Shown: in pieces, positions 18,032-26,573 of the stretch
Layout: the number at the start of each line of letters is the position of its first letter
Position numbering within the stretch: the stretch's first letter is position 1
Assembly (NCBI GenBank): GCA_002102225.1
Contig: LQPB01000034.1
Coordinates: 41,210 to 105,209, forward strand
Direction of reading: 5' to 3'
Length of the DNA: 64,000 nt
DNA from: Mycobacterium interjectum
GTDB lineage: Bacteria; Actinomycetota; Actinomycetes; Mycobacteriales; Mycobacteriaceae
Program-made: the position numbers and the translations under genes
Notes under the pieces: model-generated
Seen by the model: only the letters and a program-made list of their open reading frames with translations
Databases searched by the model: none
Told to the model about the DNA's origin: nothing

Positions 18032-18633
18032 CTCAGGCGACGCAGGCCACCGATACGCGCGAACTCATCGTCGAGTCCGCGTTCATGTGTTTCGGCAGAC
18101 AGGGCCTGGACAAGGCCACCATCGTCGACATCGCCAGGCAGGCCGGCGTTTCACGCAGCACCATCTACGAGTATTTCAGCGACAAGGGCGCGATCGTCGA
18201 AGCGTGCGCCGAACACGCCTCGGAGCGGTTCTACCGCGAGATGTCCAAGGCGATGGCCCAGGGCAGCTCACTGGAGGACAAGCTGAGCCGCGCGGCGGTG
18301 TTCGTCACCCAGGCACGGCGGGTCATCGCCTCCGAGAAGTACTTCGACGAGGACGCGATCAGCCTGCTGCTGACCAAAGACGCCGCGGTGTTGCTGCGCG
18401 AGTGCGTCGACTTCTTCGCGCCCTATCTGTCCGCCGCCAGGCTCACCGGCGAGGTCCGTAAGGACCTCGACGTCGAGGCCGCCGGGGAATGGTTCGCGCG
18501 CATACTCTTTTCGCTGTTCAGCACGCCGTCGTCGACGCTGGACATGGACAACCCCGAGGTGGCGGCGGAGTTCGTGCGCGCCCACGTGGTCCGGGGATTC
18601 GCCAGCGATCGCGCGCGGCCCCGCCGCGGCTGA
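18028..18633 (+). CDS. TetR-family regulator of the P450/igr-like operon
   Basis: A 201-residue TetR regulator. The N-terminal helix-turn-helix is TIVDIARQAGVSRSTIYEYF (about residues 31-50), followed by a helical ligand-binding domain. It is the last gene of the nine-gene operon, with an ATGA overlap to the alcohol dehydrogenase, which points to autoregulation. The palindrome at 10830-10850 in the operon promoter is the likely operator; the inducer may be a CoA thioester intermediate, as for KstR2. These last points are inference. Confidence 0.9.
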   Translation: MTQATQATDTRELIVESAFMCFGRQGLDKATIVDIARQAGVSRSTIYEYFSDKGAIVEACAEHASERFYREMSKAMAQGSSLEDKLSRAAVFVTQARRVIASEKYFDEDAISLLLTKDAAVLLRECVDFFAPYLSAARLTGEVRKDLDVEAAGEWFARILFSLFSTPSSTLDMDNPEVAAEFVRAHVVRGFASDRARPRRG

Positions 18634-18738
18634 GGCTCATCGTCGAGTGTGCATCGTTGGCCTTTGGTGTGCGCCCGGGGCGGGATTTGGGCGGTTTTCG
18701 CGCCCTGCACGCACACTGAAATGCCTGAGCGCACACTC
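18634..18738. repeat. Dispersed intergenic palindromic repeat, copy A
   Basis: Fills the gap between the convergent TetR and metallo-hydrolase genes. Terminal inverted 8-mers GAGTGTGC (18645-18652) and GCACACTC (18731-18738) frame an inner pair around GGTGTGCG and CGCACACT. The block 18645-18693 is clearly related to copy B at 19509-19556, sharing GAGTGTGCATC, GGTGTGCG and GGGCGGGATTT. The last two bases run into the metallo-hydrolase stop codon. The structure could serve as a bidirectional terminator. Confidence 0.75.
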
Positions 18739-19480
18739 AGCGGCGCTGCTCGGCCCAAACGGTGTCGGCAGCGTGCACCGGTCGGCCATGGCCGGGCAGC
18801 AGATGCGCGACGGGTAGTTCTTCGAGACGCTTGCGGGTCGCGGCGGCACTCGCGGCGTCGACGATTTCCGGTGTGTGCCAGGCCTGGCCACGGACGGTCA
18901 GCACGGCGTCGCCGGACAGCAGCGTCCGGGTCGTCGGGTTCCACAGCGCGATGCTGTCGTCGGTGTGACCGTTGGCGTTGACCACCGTCCACTCCGGCGC
19001 CCCGGGCACCGGCTGGCCGTCGGCAAGCCCGCCGCCGGGCGGCGGACCCGTCCAGCGCATGCCCGCCGGCGTGCCGTAGCCCGCCACCCAGGCGCCACTG
19101 AGAAACCCGGCCAAGCCCCGCCGATCCAGCGGCTGGTCGATCATGGTGGGCCAGATGCTGGCGGCCCGGCCCAGGGTCGGCGTGCGCGGTTTCGCCCCGT
19201 CCAGGTAGGCAAGTGTGGCCTCGGGCAACCAGATTGGCGCGCGGTGGCGCGTGGCCAGCTCCGCCGCACCGGCGACGTGGTCGCTGTGCCCGTGCGTCGC
19301 CACGACGCCGCGCAGGGTTCCGGCGCGGCCCAGCGCGGTCGCGAGATCGCCGGCGACCCGCGGTAGCCCGGCGTCGACCACCACCGCGCCGTCACCGTTG
19401 CGCAGGACGTAGCAGTTGAAGATCCAGCGCGACAGCCGGGTGATGCCGAGGTCGGGCATCTCGTCGATAACCAGGCTCAT
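18737..19480 (-). CDS. Metallo-beta-lactamase-fold hydrolase
   Basis: A 247-residue MBL-fold metallo-hydrolase with the binuclear zinc motif THGHSDHVAG (HxHxDH), further ligands in NANGHTDDSIA and in LLSGDAVL, and a late HLLPGHGRP histidine. The family covers glyoxalase II, lactonases and thioesterases; substrate unknown. Start at the ATG at 19480 (MSLVIDEMPD). It is flanked on both sides by related palindromic repeats (copies A and B), as if the gene-repeat unit were inserted between the igr-like operon and the proline genes. Confidence 0.88.
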   Translation of the reverse strand: MSLVIDEMPDLGITRLSRWIFNCYVLRNGDGAVVVDAGLPRVAGDLATALGRAGTLRGVVATHGHSDHVAGAAELATRHRAPIWLPEATLAYLDGAKPRTPTLGRAASIWPTMIDQPLDRRGLAGFLSGAWVAGYGTPAGMRWTGPPPGGGLADGQPVPGAPEWTVVNANGHTDDSIALWNPTTRTLLSGDAVLTVRGQAWHTPEIVDAASAAATRKRLEELPVAHLLPGHGRPVHAADTVWAEQRR

Positions 19481-19504
19481 GCCCGAGACGCTACGCCCGG
19501 CGCG

Positions 19505-19610
19505 CATCGAGTGTGCATCCCGGGTTTCGGGTGTGCGGCCAGGGCGGGATTTCGGCGAAATCCCCTCCCCGAGTTCACACCGAACGCCGTGAGTTCACCC
19601 TGAACGCGCC
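19505..19610. repeat. Dispersed intergenic palindromic repeat, copy B
   Basis: Related to copy A: GAGTGTGCATC at 19509, then GGTGTGCGGCC and GGGCGGGATTTCGGCG. It ends with two GAGTTCAC elements about 20 bases apart and runs into the last codons of the proline dehydrogenase gene (stop at 19595). It therefore supplies the end of that coding sequence as well as the gap up to the metallo-hydrolase start. Confidence 0.7.
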
Positions 19611-20557
19611 AGCGCCCGCAGAAAGAACTTCAGGTTGGCGGGTCGCTCGGCCAGCCGCCGGGCGAAGTACCCGTACCACTGGGTGCCGAACGGCACGTAC
19701 ACCCGCACCTGGTTGCCGGCGCCGGCGAGCCGGCGCTGCTCGTCATCGCGGATGCCGTACAGCATCTGGTATTCGAAGTCCTCGACGGTGCGGCCCGAGG
19801 CGCGCGCCATCGCGGGGATCGCCTCGATCAGCGCCGGGTCGTGCGACGCCACCATCGGATAGCCGCCGCCCGCCATCAGCACGCGCAGGCAGGCCAGGTA
19901 CGAGTCGGTGACCTCGGCGTCATTCCGGTAGGCCACCGAGGCGGGTTCGTCATAGGCGCCCTTGCACAACCGGATCCGCGCCCCGGACGCGGCGAATTCC
20001 TCGCAATCCCCGCGCGCGCGGCGCAGGTAGGCCTGCACAACCGCGCCGAGCCAGGGGAAGTCGGCTCGCAGGTCGCGCACGATCGACAGGGTCGAGTCGG
20101 TCGTGGTGTGGTCCTCGGCGTCCACCGTCACCCACACGCCGGCACGCTGGGCGGCGTGACAAATCGACCAAGCATTCTCGCGGGCGATCTTCTCCCCATC
20201 GCGGTCCAGTGCCTGCCCCAGCGCGGACAGCTTCAGCGACACCTCCAGCGGCCGGACGCCATCGCCCTTCGCGACGAACCGCCCCAGCCCGTCGATCAGA
20301 TCGAGGTAGACCCGCACGGCCGCGTCGGCGCCGTCGGCGTCGGTGACGTCCTCACCCAGATAGTCAACGCTGACGAGGCGGGCCGAATCTCTCAGCGCGC
20401 CAACGCTTGCCAGCGCGTCGTCGATCGTTTCACCGGGCACGAACCGGCCCACCACCCTACGCGTGGCCGGCATGCGTTCGGCGGTGCGGCGCAACGCCTC
20501 CCACCGGCTGGCCGCCATGATCGCCGGGCGCACCGTGTGGGCGAACAGGCCGGCCAT
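19595..20557 (-). CDS. pruB: Proline dehydrogenase
   Basis: A 320-residue FAD-dependent proline dehydrogenase (monofunctional PutA-type barrel) that oxidises L-proline to pyrroline-5-carboxylate. Motifs are RIRLCKGAYDEP, YRNDAEVTDSYLACL, QMLYGIRDDEQRRL and the C-terminal substrate-binding RRLAERPANLKF. The product goes to the dehydrogenase encoded just upstream, whose stop codon overlaps this ATG (ATGA). The pair matches Rv1188-Rv1187. The last codons fall in an intergenic repeat, so the extreme C terminus may differ from that of relatives. Confidence 0.95.
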   Translation of the reverse strand: MAGLFAHTVRPAIMAASRWEALRRTAERMPATRRVVGRFVPGETIDDALASVGALRDSARLVSVDYLGEDVTDADGADAAVRVYLDLIDGLGRFVAKGDGVRPLEVSLKLSALGQALDRDGEKIARENAWSICHAAQRAGVWVTVDAEDHTTTDSTLSIVRDLRADFPWLGAVVQAYLRRARGDCEEFAASGARIRLCKGAYDEPASVAYRNDAEVTDSYLACLRVLMAGGGYPMVASHDPALIEAIPAMARASGRTVEDFEYQMLYGIRDDEQRRLAGAGNQVRVYVPFGTQWYGYFARRLAERPANLKFFLRALARSG

Positions 20558-22188
20558 CAGTCGGCCGCCATGTGCGGGTAGGCGTGCTGGGTGGCCGGGA
20601 CGAACGTCTCCTTGATCGTGCGGGCCGACGTCCAGCGCAGCAGGTTCAGCATCGACCCGGCCTTGTCGTTGGTGCCGGACCCGCGGGACCCGCCGAACGG
20701 CTGGCGGCCGACCACCGCGCCGGTCGGCTTGTCGTTGACGTAGAAGTTCCCGGCGGCGAACCGCAGCCGGTCCTGGGCCCTCAGCACGGCCGTCCGGTCG
20801 TCGGCGATGACGGCGCCGGTCAGCGCGTAGCGGGAACCGCCGTCGATGACGTCGAGGATTCGTTCGTACTGGTCGTCGGGGTAGACGTGCACCGACAACA
20901 ACGGGCCGAAGTACTCGGTCGCGAAGGACTCGTCGGTCGGGTCGTCGGACAGCAGCACCGTCGGCCGCACGAAATAGCCTACGCCGTCGTCGTATTCGCC
21001 TCCGACGGCGATCGTGACGCCGGGCGCGCCCTTCGCCCGCTCGATGGCGTCGACGTTCTTGATGAAGGCCCGCCGGTCGATCAGCGCGCCGCCGAAGTTG
21101 GTCAGGTCGGTGATGTCGCCGTAGCGCAGCGCGGCGGTCTTGCCCAGGAAGTCATCGCCCATGCGTTGCCAGACCGAGTGTGCGACGAACGCCCGCGAGG
21201 CGGCCGAGCACTTCTGCCCCTGGTAGTCGAACGCCCCGCGAATCAGCGCCGTGGTCAGCACTTCCGGGCGCGCCGAGGCGTGGGCGACGACGAAGTCCTT
21301 GCTGCCGGTCTCGCCGACCAGCCGCGGGTAGCTGTGGTAGCGGCCGATGTTGGTGCCCACCCGCTGCCACAGATGCTGAAAGGTGGCCGTGGAACCGGTG
21401 AAGTGGATGCCGGCCAGCCGCGGATCGTCCAGTGCCACATCGGAAACCGCGAATCCGTCGCCGGTGAGCAGGTTGATCACGCCGGGCGGGAGGCCGGCGG
21501 CCTCCAGCAGCTGCATCGTCAGGTAGGCCGACAGGGTTTGGGTGATCGACGGCTTCCACACCACGGTGTTGCCCATCAGCGCGGGTGCGGTCGGCAGGTT
21601 GCCGGCGATCGAGGTGAAGTTGAACGGCGTGATGGCGTAGACGAAGCCGTCCAGCGGGCGGTAGTCGCTGCGGTTCCACTCGCCGGGCCCGCTGATCGGC
21701 TGCTGCGCCAGGATCTGGCGGGCGAACGCCACGTTGAACCGCCAGAAGTCGATCTGCTCGCACGGCGAGTCGATCTCGGCCTGATAGACCGACTTGGATT
21801 GGCCGAGCATCGTTGCGGCCGCGACCTTTTCGCGCCACGGTCCGGCCAGCAGGTCGGCGGCGCGCAGGAACACCGCGGCGCGCTCGTCGAAAGGCGTTGC
21901 GGCCCAGTCTTTCTTCGCGGCCATCGCGGCCTCGATGGCCGCCGTCGCATCGGCGTGCACGGCGTTGGTCAGGGTGCCCAGCGTCGCGGCGTGCCGGTGC
22001 GGCTGGACGACATCGATCCGCTGGCCCTCCCCCATCCGGTGGTGCCCGCCGATGACATGCGGGAGGTCGATCGGCCCGTCGGCCAGGCCGCTCAACTCGG
22101 CGAGCAGGCGGGTTCGTTCCGGGGAGTGTGGCGCATAGTCGTGAACCGGCTCGTTGGCCGGGACTGGTACCTGGGTGATCGCGTCCAT
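20557..22188 (-). CDS. pruA: L-glutamate gamma-semialdehyde (pyrroline-5-carboxylate) dehydrogenase
   Basis: A 543-residue aldehyde dehydrogenase of the P5C dehydrogenase group that turns glutamate semialdehyde into glutamate. Visible are FNFTSIAGNLPTAPALMGNT, the Glu of VGETGSKDFV, the nucleophile Cys in YQGQKCSAASRAFV, and EYFGPLLSVHVY. I start it at the ATG at 22188 (MDAITQVPVPANEP); the frame extends upstream without a better start. First gene of the pruA-pruB operon, divergent from its PucR-type activator across 84 bases. Equivalent to rocA/Rv1187. Confidence 0.95.
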   Translation of the reverse strand: MDAITQVPVPANEPVHDYAPHSPERTRLLAELSGLADGPIDLPHVIGGHHRMGEGQRIDVVQPHRHAATLGTLTNAVHADATAAIEAAMAAKKDWAATPFDERAAVFLRAADLLAGPWREKVAAATMLGQSKSVYQAEIDSPCEQIDFWRFNVAFARQILAQQPISGPGEWNRSDYRPLDGFVYAITPFNFTSIAGNLPTAPALMGNTVVWKPSITQTLSAYLTMQLLEAAGLPPGVINLLTGDGFAVSDVALDDPRLAGIHFTGSTATFQHLWQRVGTNIGRYHSYPRLVGETGSKDFVVAHASARPEVLTTALIRGAFDYQGQKCSAASRAFVAHSVWQRMGDDFLGKTAALRYGDITDLTNFGGALIDRRAFIKNVDAIERAKGAPGVTIAVGGEYDDGVGYFVRPTVLLSDDPTDESFATEYFGPLLSVHVYPDDQYERILDVIDGGSRYALTGAVIADDRTAVLRAQDRLRFAAGNFYVNDKPTGAVVGRQPFGGSRGSGTNDKAGSMLNLLRWTSARTIKETFVPATQHAYPHMAAD

Positions 22189-22255
22189 GCTGCCCAGGAT
22201 CCCCGCCGCGCCGGGCGATCTTGTTAGCCGATTGGACAAGGCTCGCGGCTTTGCC

Positions 22256-22272
22256 TAGTAAGATCGGACAAC
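22256..22272 (+). promoter_or_regulatory. Possible leaderless promoter of pruC
   Basis: TAAGAT at 22259-22264 fits the TANNNT -10 consensus and would start transcription within a few bases of the ATG at 22273. No ribosome-binding sequence precedes that ATG, as expected for a leaderless mRNA. The 84-base gap must also hold the pruAB promoter and the activator site. Confidence 0.35.
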
Positions 22273-23859
22273 ATGCGGGTGGTGGGCGTCGGCCTGGGCC
22301 AGTTGTTGCTCGCTTTGGACGCGACGCTGGTCAGCCTGGTGGACGCGCCGCGGGGTCTGGATCTCGCCGTGGGGTCGGCGGCGCTGATCGATTCCGACGA
22401 TGTGCGGCTTGGCCTGGCGGCGGCCGCGGGCTCGGCCGACGTCTTCTTTCTGCTCGGGGTCGCCGACGACGAGGCGCGGCGATGGGTGGACAAGCAGGCG
22501 CGCGAGCGCGTGCCGGTGGCGATCTTCGCCAAGGAACCGTCGGAGCACCTCGTGGCGGCGGCGGTCGCGGCCGGCTCGGCGGTGGTGGCCGTCGAGCCGC
22601 GGGCCCGTTGGGAGCGGCTCTACCAGTTGGTCAATCACGTTTTGGAACATCACGGCGACCGCGGCGACCCCGTCGACGACTCGGGCACCGACCTGTTCGG
22701 CCTGGCGCAGTCGCTGGCCGACCGCATCCACGGCATGGTCAGCATCGAGAACGCCCAGTCGCACGTGCTCGCCTATTCGGCCTCCAACGACGAAGCCGAC
22801 GAGCTGCGCCGCCTGTCCATCCTGGGTCGCGCCGGGCCCCCCGAGCACCTGAAGTGGATCGGCCAGTGGGGCATCTTCGACGCGCTGCGATCCAGCGGCG
22901 AGGTGGTCCGGGTCGCCGAGCGCCCCGAACTCGGCCTGCGCCCCCGGCTGGCGGTCGGCATCCACCAGCCACCGGCCGGCGCGCGCCGACCGCCGGTGTT
23001 CGCCGGCGCGATCTGGGTGCAGCAGGGCTCGCAGCCCCTCGCCGACGACGCCGAGGACATGTTGCGCGGCGCGGCGGTCCTGGCCGCACGAATCATGTTG
23101 CGGCTGGCGGCCCGTCCGTCGACGCATGCGCGACGGGTACAGCAGCTGCTCGGGCTGACGGACGATACCGCCGACGCGGCTGCCGTCGCCCACGAACTCG
23201 GCCTGTCCGCCGGCGGCTCCGCCGCGCTGGTCGGTTGGGCCACCGTGCTGACCCCCCACCCGCGGATAGCGGACGTGTTGGCGTTGAGCGCCAGCGCTTT
23301 TCGGCGCGACGCCCAGGTCGCATCGCGCGAATCGCGCGTCTACGTGCTGCTGCCACAGACGCAGACCCGGGCGGTCACCTCCTGGGTGCGCGGCACCATC
23401 GGCTCCCTGCGCGCCGAACTCGGTGTCGAGCTGCGGGCCGCCATCGCCGCGTCGGTGGCCAGCCCGGCGGAGGTCGCCGCCGCGCGGGCGGAGGTCGACC
23501 GTGTGCTCGATAGCGCTGAGCGACACCCGGTTTCGATCGGGCAGGTGACCACGCTGGCGGAAGCGCGCACCACCGTCCTGCTCGACGAGATCGTCACCCT
23601 GGTGGGAGCCGACCAGCGGCTGGTCGATCCGCGGATACGCGACCTGCGGGCCCACGACCCGGTGCTGGCCGAGACGCTGCGGGCCTACCTGGACAGCTTC
23701 GGCGACATCGGAACCGCCGCCCGCGCGCTGCAAGTGCACCCCAACACGGTTCGTTACCGGGTACGACGGATCGAGAAGCTGCTGTCGACGTCGCTGTCGG
23801 ATCCCGAGGTGCGGCTGGTGTTTTCGCTGGGATTGCGGGCGACCGAGCGCTCGGCGTGA
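22273..23859 (+). CDS. pruC: PucR-family activator of proline catabolism
   Basis: A 528-residue transcription factor with the PucR layout: a long N-terminal sensory region, a central GGDEF-like segment and the C-terminal helix-turn-helix SFGDIGTAARALQVHPNTVR. In mycobacteria the PucR gene next to pruAB (Rv1186c, PruC) activates proline dehydrogenase genes in response to proline; the divergent arrangement here is the same. It is also the last backbone gene before the accessory region. Confidence 0.92.
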   Translation: MRVVGVGLGQLLLALDATLVSLVDAPRGLDLAVGSAALIDSDDVRLGLAAAAGSADVFFLLGVADDEARRWVDKQARERVPVAIFAKEPSEHLVAAAVAAGSAVVAVEPRARWERLYQLVNHVLEHHGDRGDPVDDSGTDLFGLAQSLADRIHGMVSIENAQSHVLAYSASNDEADELRRLSILGRAGPPEHLKWIGQWGIFDALRSSGEVVRVAERPELGLRPRLAVGIHQPPAGARRPPVFAGAIWVQQGSQPLADDAEDMLRGAAVLAARIMLRLAARPSTHARRVQQLLGLTDDTADAAAVAHELGLSAGGSAALVGWATVLTPHPRIADVLALSASAFRRDAQVASRESRVYVLLPQTQTRAVTSWVRGTIGSLRAELGVELRAAIAASVASPAEVAAARAEVDRVLDSAERHPVSIGQVTTLAEARTTVLLDEIVTLVGADQRLVDPRIRDLRAHDPVLAETLRAYLDSFGDIGTAARALQVHPNTVRYRVRRIEKLLSTSLSDPEVRLVFSLGLRATERSA

Positions 23860-23945
23860 TCGAACACCGACCGGATCGGTTGCCGCAAGGATTTCGCAAG
23901 CGCTCGACCGTAATCTGCGGCCTGACAGCGGCGAAGGGAAGCACT

Positions 23946-24293
23946 GTGGACACCACTCGGGCTCCGCGATCGTTTATTGCCGTGGCGTTGCTGGCGGCCG
24001 GGATCGGGGTCGCGGGTCTGGGGCTGGCCGCGGGTACCGCCCAGGCCCAGCCCGGGCCCGCGCCGGTTAACCACTGCACGTGGTGCCCGGGCCGCCCGGA
24101 CCCGAATGACCACATCTCACCGGGAGGCCCGATCGCCGCCATGCAGCGAGAGGGGTGGGACTTGAACGTGTGCCACGACTATTGGTATCCCGCGGCCGGC
24201 TTCCCAGATAGCCCCCAACACAACGACATTGTCGAGGGAGACCACGTGCCGCGTGGGCCGGCGTGTGCACCACTCTGCGCACCCTGGCCGTAG
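23946..24293 (+). CDS. Small secreted protein of unknown function
   Basis: A 115-residue precursor. After VDTTRAPRSF comes a hydrophobic stretch (IAVALLAAGIGVAGLGLAAG) and a likely signal peptidase site after AQA. The mature part is about 80 residues, rich in Pro and Gly, with five cysteines (HCTWCPG, NVCHD, PACAPLC), suggesting disulfides outside the cell. GTG start at 23946 with GAAGGGAAG upstream. I do not recognise the family; mycobacteria have many such small exported proteins. Confidence 0.7.
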   Translation: MDTTRAPRSFIAVALLAAGIGVAGLGLAAGTAQAQPGPAPVNHCTWCPGRPDPNDHISPGGPIAAMQREGWDLNVCHDYWYPAAGFPDSPQHNDIVEGDHVPRGPACAPLCAPWP

Positions 24294-24383
24294 TTGCTTG
24301 GCGACGGGTGGTGGGTTTTCGGCGTCGTCCACGCCCTGGCCGCCGTCGCCGCCCTGGCCGCCGTCCCCGGCATGGCCGAAGAG

Positions 24384-24911
24384 GGGCGAGCCGCGGCCTG
24401 GCCGGCAATGGCGGGGCCGGCGGCGCCGGCGGGGCCACCACCGGGGAAAGTTTGCTGTAATGCCAAAACATGGGATCGGTAACGGCGTACTTTCATGCTG
24501 ATCTGAAATCCATCCGACGCAGCGGTGCGTCGCCGACCAGGCAGGGGTAGCGATGTCGTACGTGGTGGCGGTGGTCACGGCGGCTTTGTCGACAGCACCT
24601 CCGGCAACTTCAGTGCAGGCGGCGGCGGTGGTGTCGCCGGCGGCCCCGGCGCGGGCGGCGGCCAAGGCGGCAGCGCCGATGCCTACGCCGGTGGCCCGGG
24701 CGGCCCGGGCGGCACCGGCCAAACCATCGGCGGCGCCGGCGTTGACGGTAAAACCGGCCAGGCCGCCGGCGCCGGCAATGCCACCGCCTCCCCGGGCGCC
24801 GGCGGCGCAGCCAGCGTCGGCGGCGGCGGGGGCGGCGGGGCCGCCGTCGCCAATGGCAGCTCCCCGGATGTCGCCGTTGGCGGCGCGGGCGGGGCCGGCG
24901 GCGGCCCGTAG
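24384..24911 (+). pseudogene. Glycine-rich (PGRS-like) remnant
   Basis: The 705 bases between the secreted protein and the DUF222 gene contain two stretches encoding PGRS-like glycine repeats in different plus-strand frames: GLAGNGGAGGAGGATTGESLL ending at 24460, and about 115 residues ending GGAGGAGGGP at 24911. No PE domain, start region or ribosome site is seen. The opposite strand also reads Gly-rich around 24300-24400, as expected of such low-complexity DNA. I call it a decayed or truncated glycine-rich gene. Confidence 0.4.
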
Positions 24912-24998
24912 CAACGACTTATCCACAGTTGGGAGTTTGTCCACAGAGTCCGTGCTCAGCGCGCCCTCGCGTCAGTGGAGTCGACTAGTTTCGAAAGC

Positions 24999-25874
24999 AT
25001 GTTCGACTTGCTCGATGCCGAGGCCCTGCCCGGTGCCGACGACGCGTCGGTGGTGGCCGCGATCGCGGAGGCAGCCCGCGCCGAGGCGGCAGCCGGCGCC
25101 CGGCGCCTGGCGGCCATCGCGGAACTGGTGCGGCGCCGAGCCGACGGCCCGGTCGACCGCGCGTACTGGTCGTGCGACAACTGGGACGCGATGGCCGCCG
25201 AAGTCGCTGCGGCGCAAGGCATCAGCCATGCCATGGCGTCGGGGCAGATGTACCTGGCGGTGGCGCTGCGCGACCGGCTGCCCAAGATAGCGGCGTTGTT
25301 CGCCGCGGGCACGATCAGCGCGCGGCTGGTCTCGGCGATGGTGTGGCACACCGATCTGGTCAAGGACCCCGAGTCACTGCGGTTGGTCGACGAGGCGCTG
25401 GCCCGTGACGCCACCCGCTTCGGCCCGCTGTCCGTGAGCAAGACCGCCCAGGCCATCGAGGCCATCGTCGACCGCCACGACCCGGGCGCCCTACGCCGCA
25501 GCCGGGCCGCGGCCCGCGCGCGACACGTCACCATCAGCCCCGCCGACGGCGACTCGGGCACCGCGGCCCTCTGGGGTTCGTTGTACGCGACCGACGCCGC
25601 GGCCCTGGACGGCCGATTGACCCAGATGGCCCAGCAGGTCTGTGACGACGACCCGCGCACGCTGGATCAGCGCCGCGCCGACGCGCTCGGGGCCCTGGCC
25701 GTTGGCGGCGAACACCTGGCCTGCGGCTGCGGCAACGCCGGGTGCGGGGCCGGCGTCGACCCCCGGGCCGCGGTGGTGGTGGTCCATGTCGTCGCCGACG
25801 CGTCGGCCCTCGATGCTCAGCCGGACCCGCACACCTCCGGCGAACGAAAGTCGCGGCCGATCACGCCGGGATGA
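24999..25874 (+). CDS. DUF222 (13E12 repeat family) N-terminal part
   Basis: A 291-residue protein with the DUF222 domain of the mycobacterial 13E12 repeat family, normally the N-terminal two-thirds of an HNH endonuclease-like protein of about 480-510 residues. Recognisable parts are [47 protein letters not shown], the Cys-rich CGCGNAGCG and [13 protein letters not shown]. The frame ends at TGA 25872-25874, exactly where the next frame starts with an ATG, so the HNH half is made separately or the gene is frameshifted. Codon usage and GC match the surroundings. Confidence 0.75.
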   Translation: MFDLLDAEALPGADDASVVAAIAEAARAEAAAGARRLAAIAELVRRRADGPVDRAYWSCDNWDAMAAEVAAAQGISHAMASGQMYLAVALRDRLPKIAALFAAGTISARLVSAMVWHTDLVKDPESLRLVDEALARDATRFGPLSVSKTAQAIEAIVDRHDPGALRRSRAAARARHVTISPADGDSGTAALWGSLYATDAAALDGRLTQMAQQVCDDDPRTLDQRRADALGALAVGGEHLACGCGNAGCGAGVDPRAAVVVVHVVADASALDAQPDPHTSGERKSRPITPG

Positions 25875-26524
25875 CCCTCGCCGAGGCACTGGCCCCCGAC
25901 CCCGAGCCCGACGTCCCGGCGGTGTGGTTGCCCGCGGCCCACCTCACCGGCGGCGGTACCCTCCCCGCCTCGATGGTGGCCGAGCTGATCCGCGACGGCG
26001 CCAAAGTCCAACCGCTGCGCCACCCCGCCGACGCGCCCGCCGAGCCCGGCTATCGCCCCTCGGCCCAACTCGAGCGATTCATCCGCTGGCGCGACATGAC
26101 TTGCCGGTTTCCCGGGTGCGATCGACCCGCCGAGTTCGCCGACATCGACCACACGATTGCGTACCCGCTCGGGCCGACCCACGCCTCGAACCTCAAATGT
26201 CTATGCCGAAAACACCATCTTTTGAAGACCTTTTGGCCCGGATGGCGCGACCAACAACTCGCCGATGGCACCATCGTGTGGACTTCACCGAGCGGGCGCG
26301 AGTACATCACGCGTCCGGGCAGCAGGTTGCTGTTTCCGACGCTGTGCTTGCCCACCGGCGAATTGCCAAGTGCTCCAAGCTCGCAACCGCTTTCCGCCCA
26401 GCGCGGTGTCATGATGCCCCGGCGCCGCCGGACCCGGCAGCAAGACCGCGCCCGCCGCATCGACGCCGAACGCGCCCTCAACGCGGCGCGCGTCGCCGAA
26501 CGCAACCAACCCCCACCGTTCTAA
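25871..26524 (+). CDS. HNH endonuclease half of the split 13E12 gene
   Basis: A 217-residue product continuing the 13E12 family sequence from [15 protein letters not shown]. The HNH site is complete: Cys78 and Cys83 (CRFPGC), DIDH with His94, Asn107, and CLCRKHH ending in His116. One added base near 25870 would fuse it in frame to the upstream DUF222 part. As it stands the two share an ATGA overlap, which could allow re-initiation. Function of the family is unproven, although the motif predicts a metal-dependent nuclease. Confidence 0.7.
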   Translation: MTLAEALAPDPEPDVPAVWLPAAHLTGGGTLPASMVAELIRDGAKVQPLRHPADAPAEPGYRPSAQLERFIRWRDMTCRFPGCDRPAEFADIDHTIAYPLGPTHASNLKCLCRKHHLLKTFWPGWRDQQLADGTIVWTSPSGREYITRPGSRLLFPTLCLPTGELPSAPSSQPLSAQRGVMMPRRRRTRQQDRARRIDAERALNAARVAERNQPPPF

Positions 26525-26573
26525 GGGCACCGGATGTCCCGCCGCGGGGGCTTCCCGGTGAGAGTATGCACTG

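Noticed and set aside
24117..24944. Minus-strand Ala/Gly-rich frame of 275 residues
   Set aside because: No start context or domain; its glycine-rich part mirrors the plus-strand low-complexity DNA. Kept only as a note in the remnant entry.
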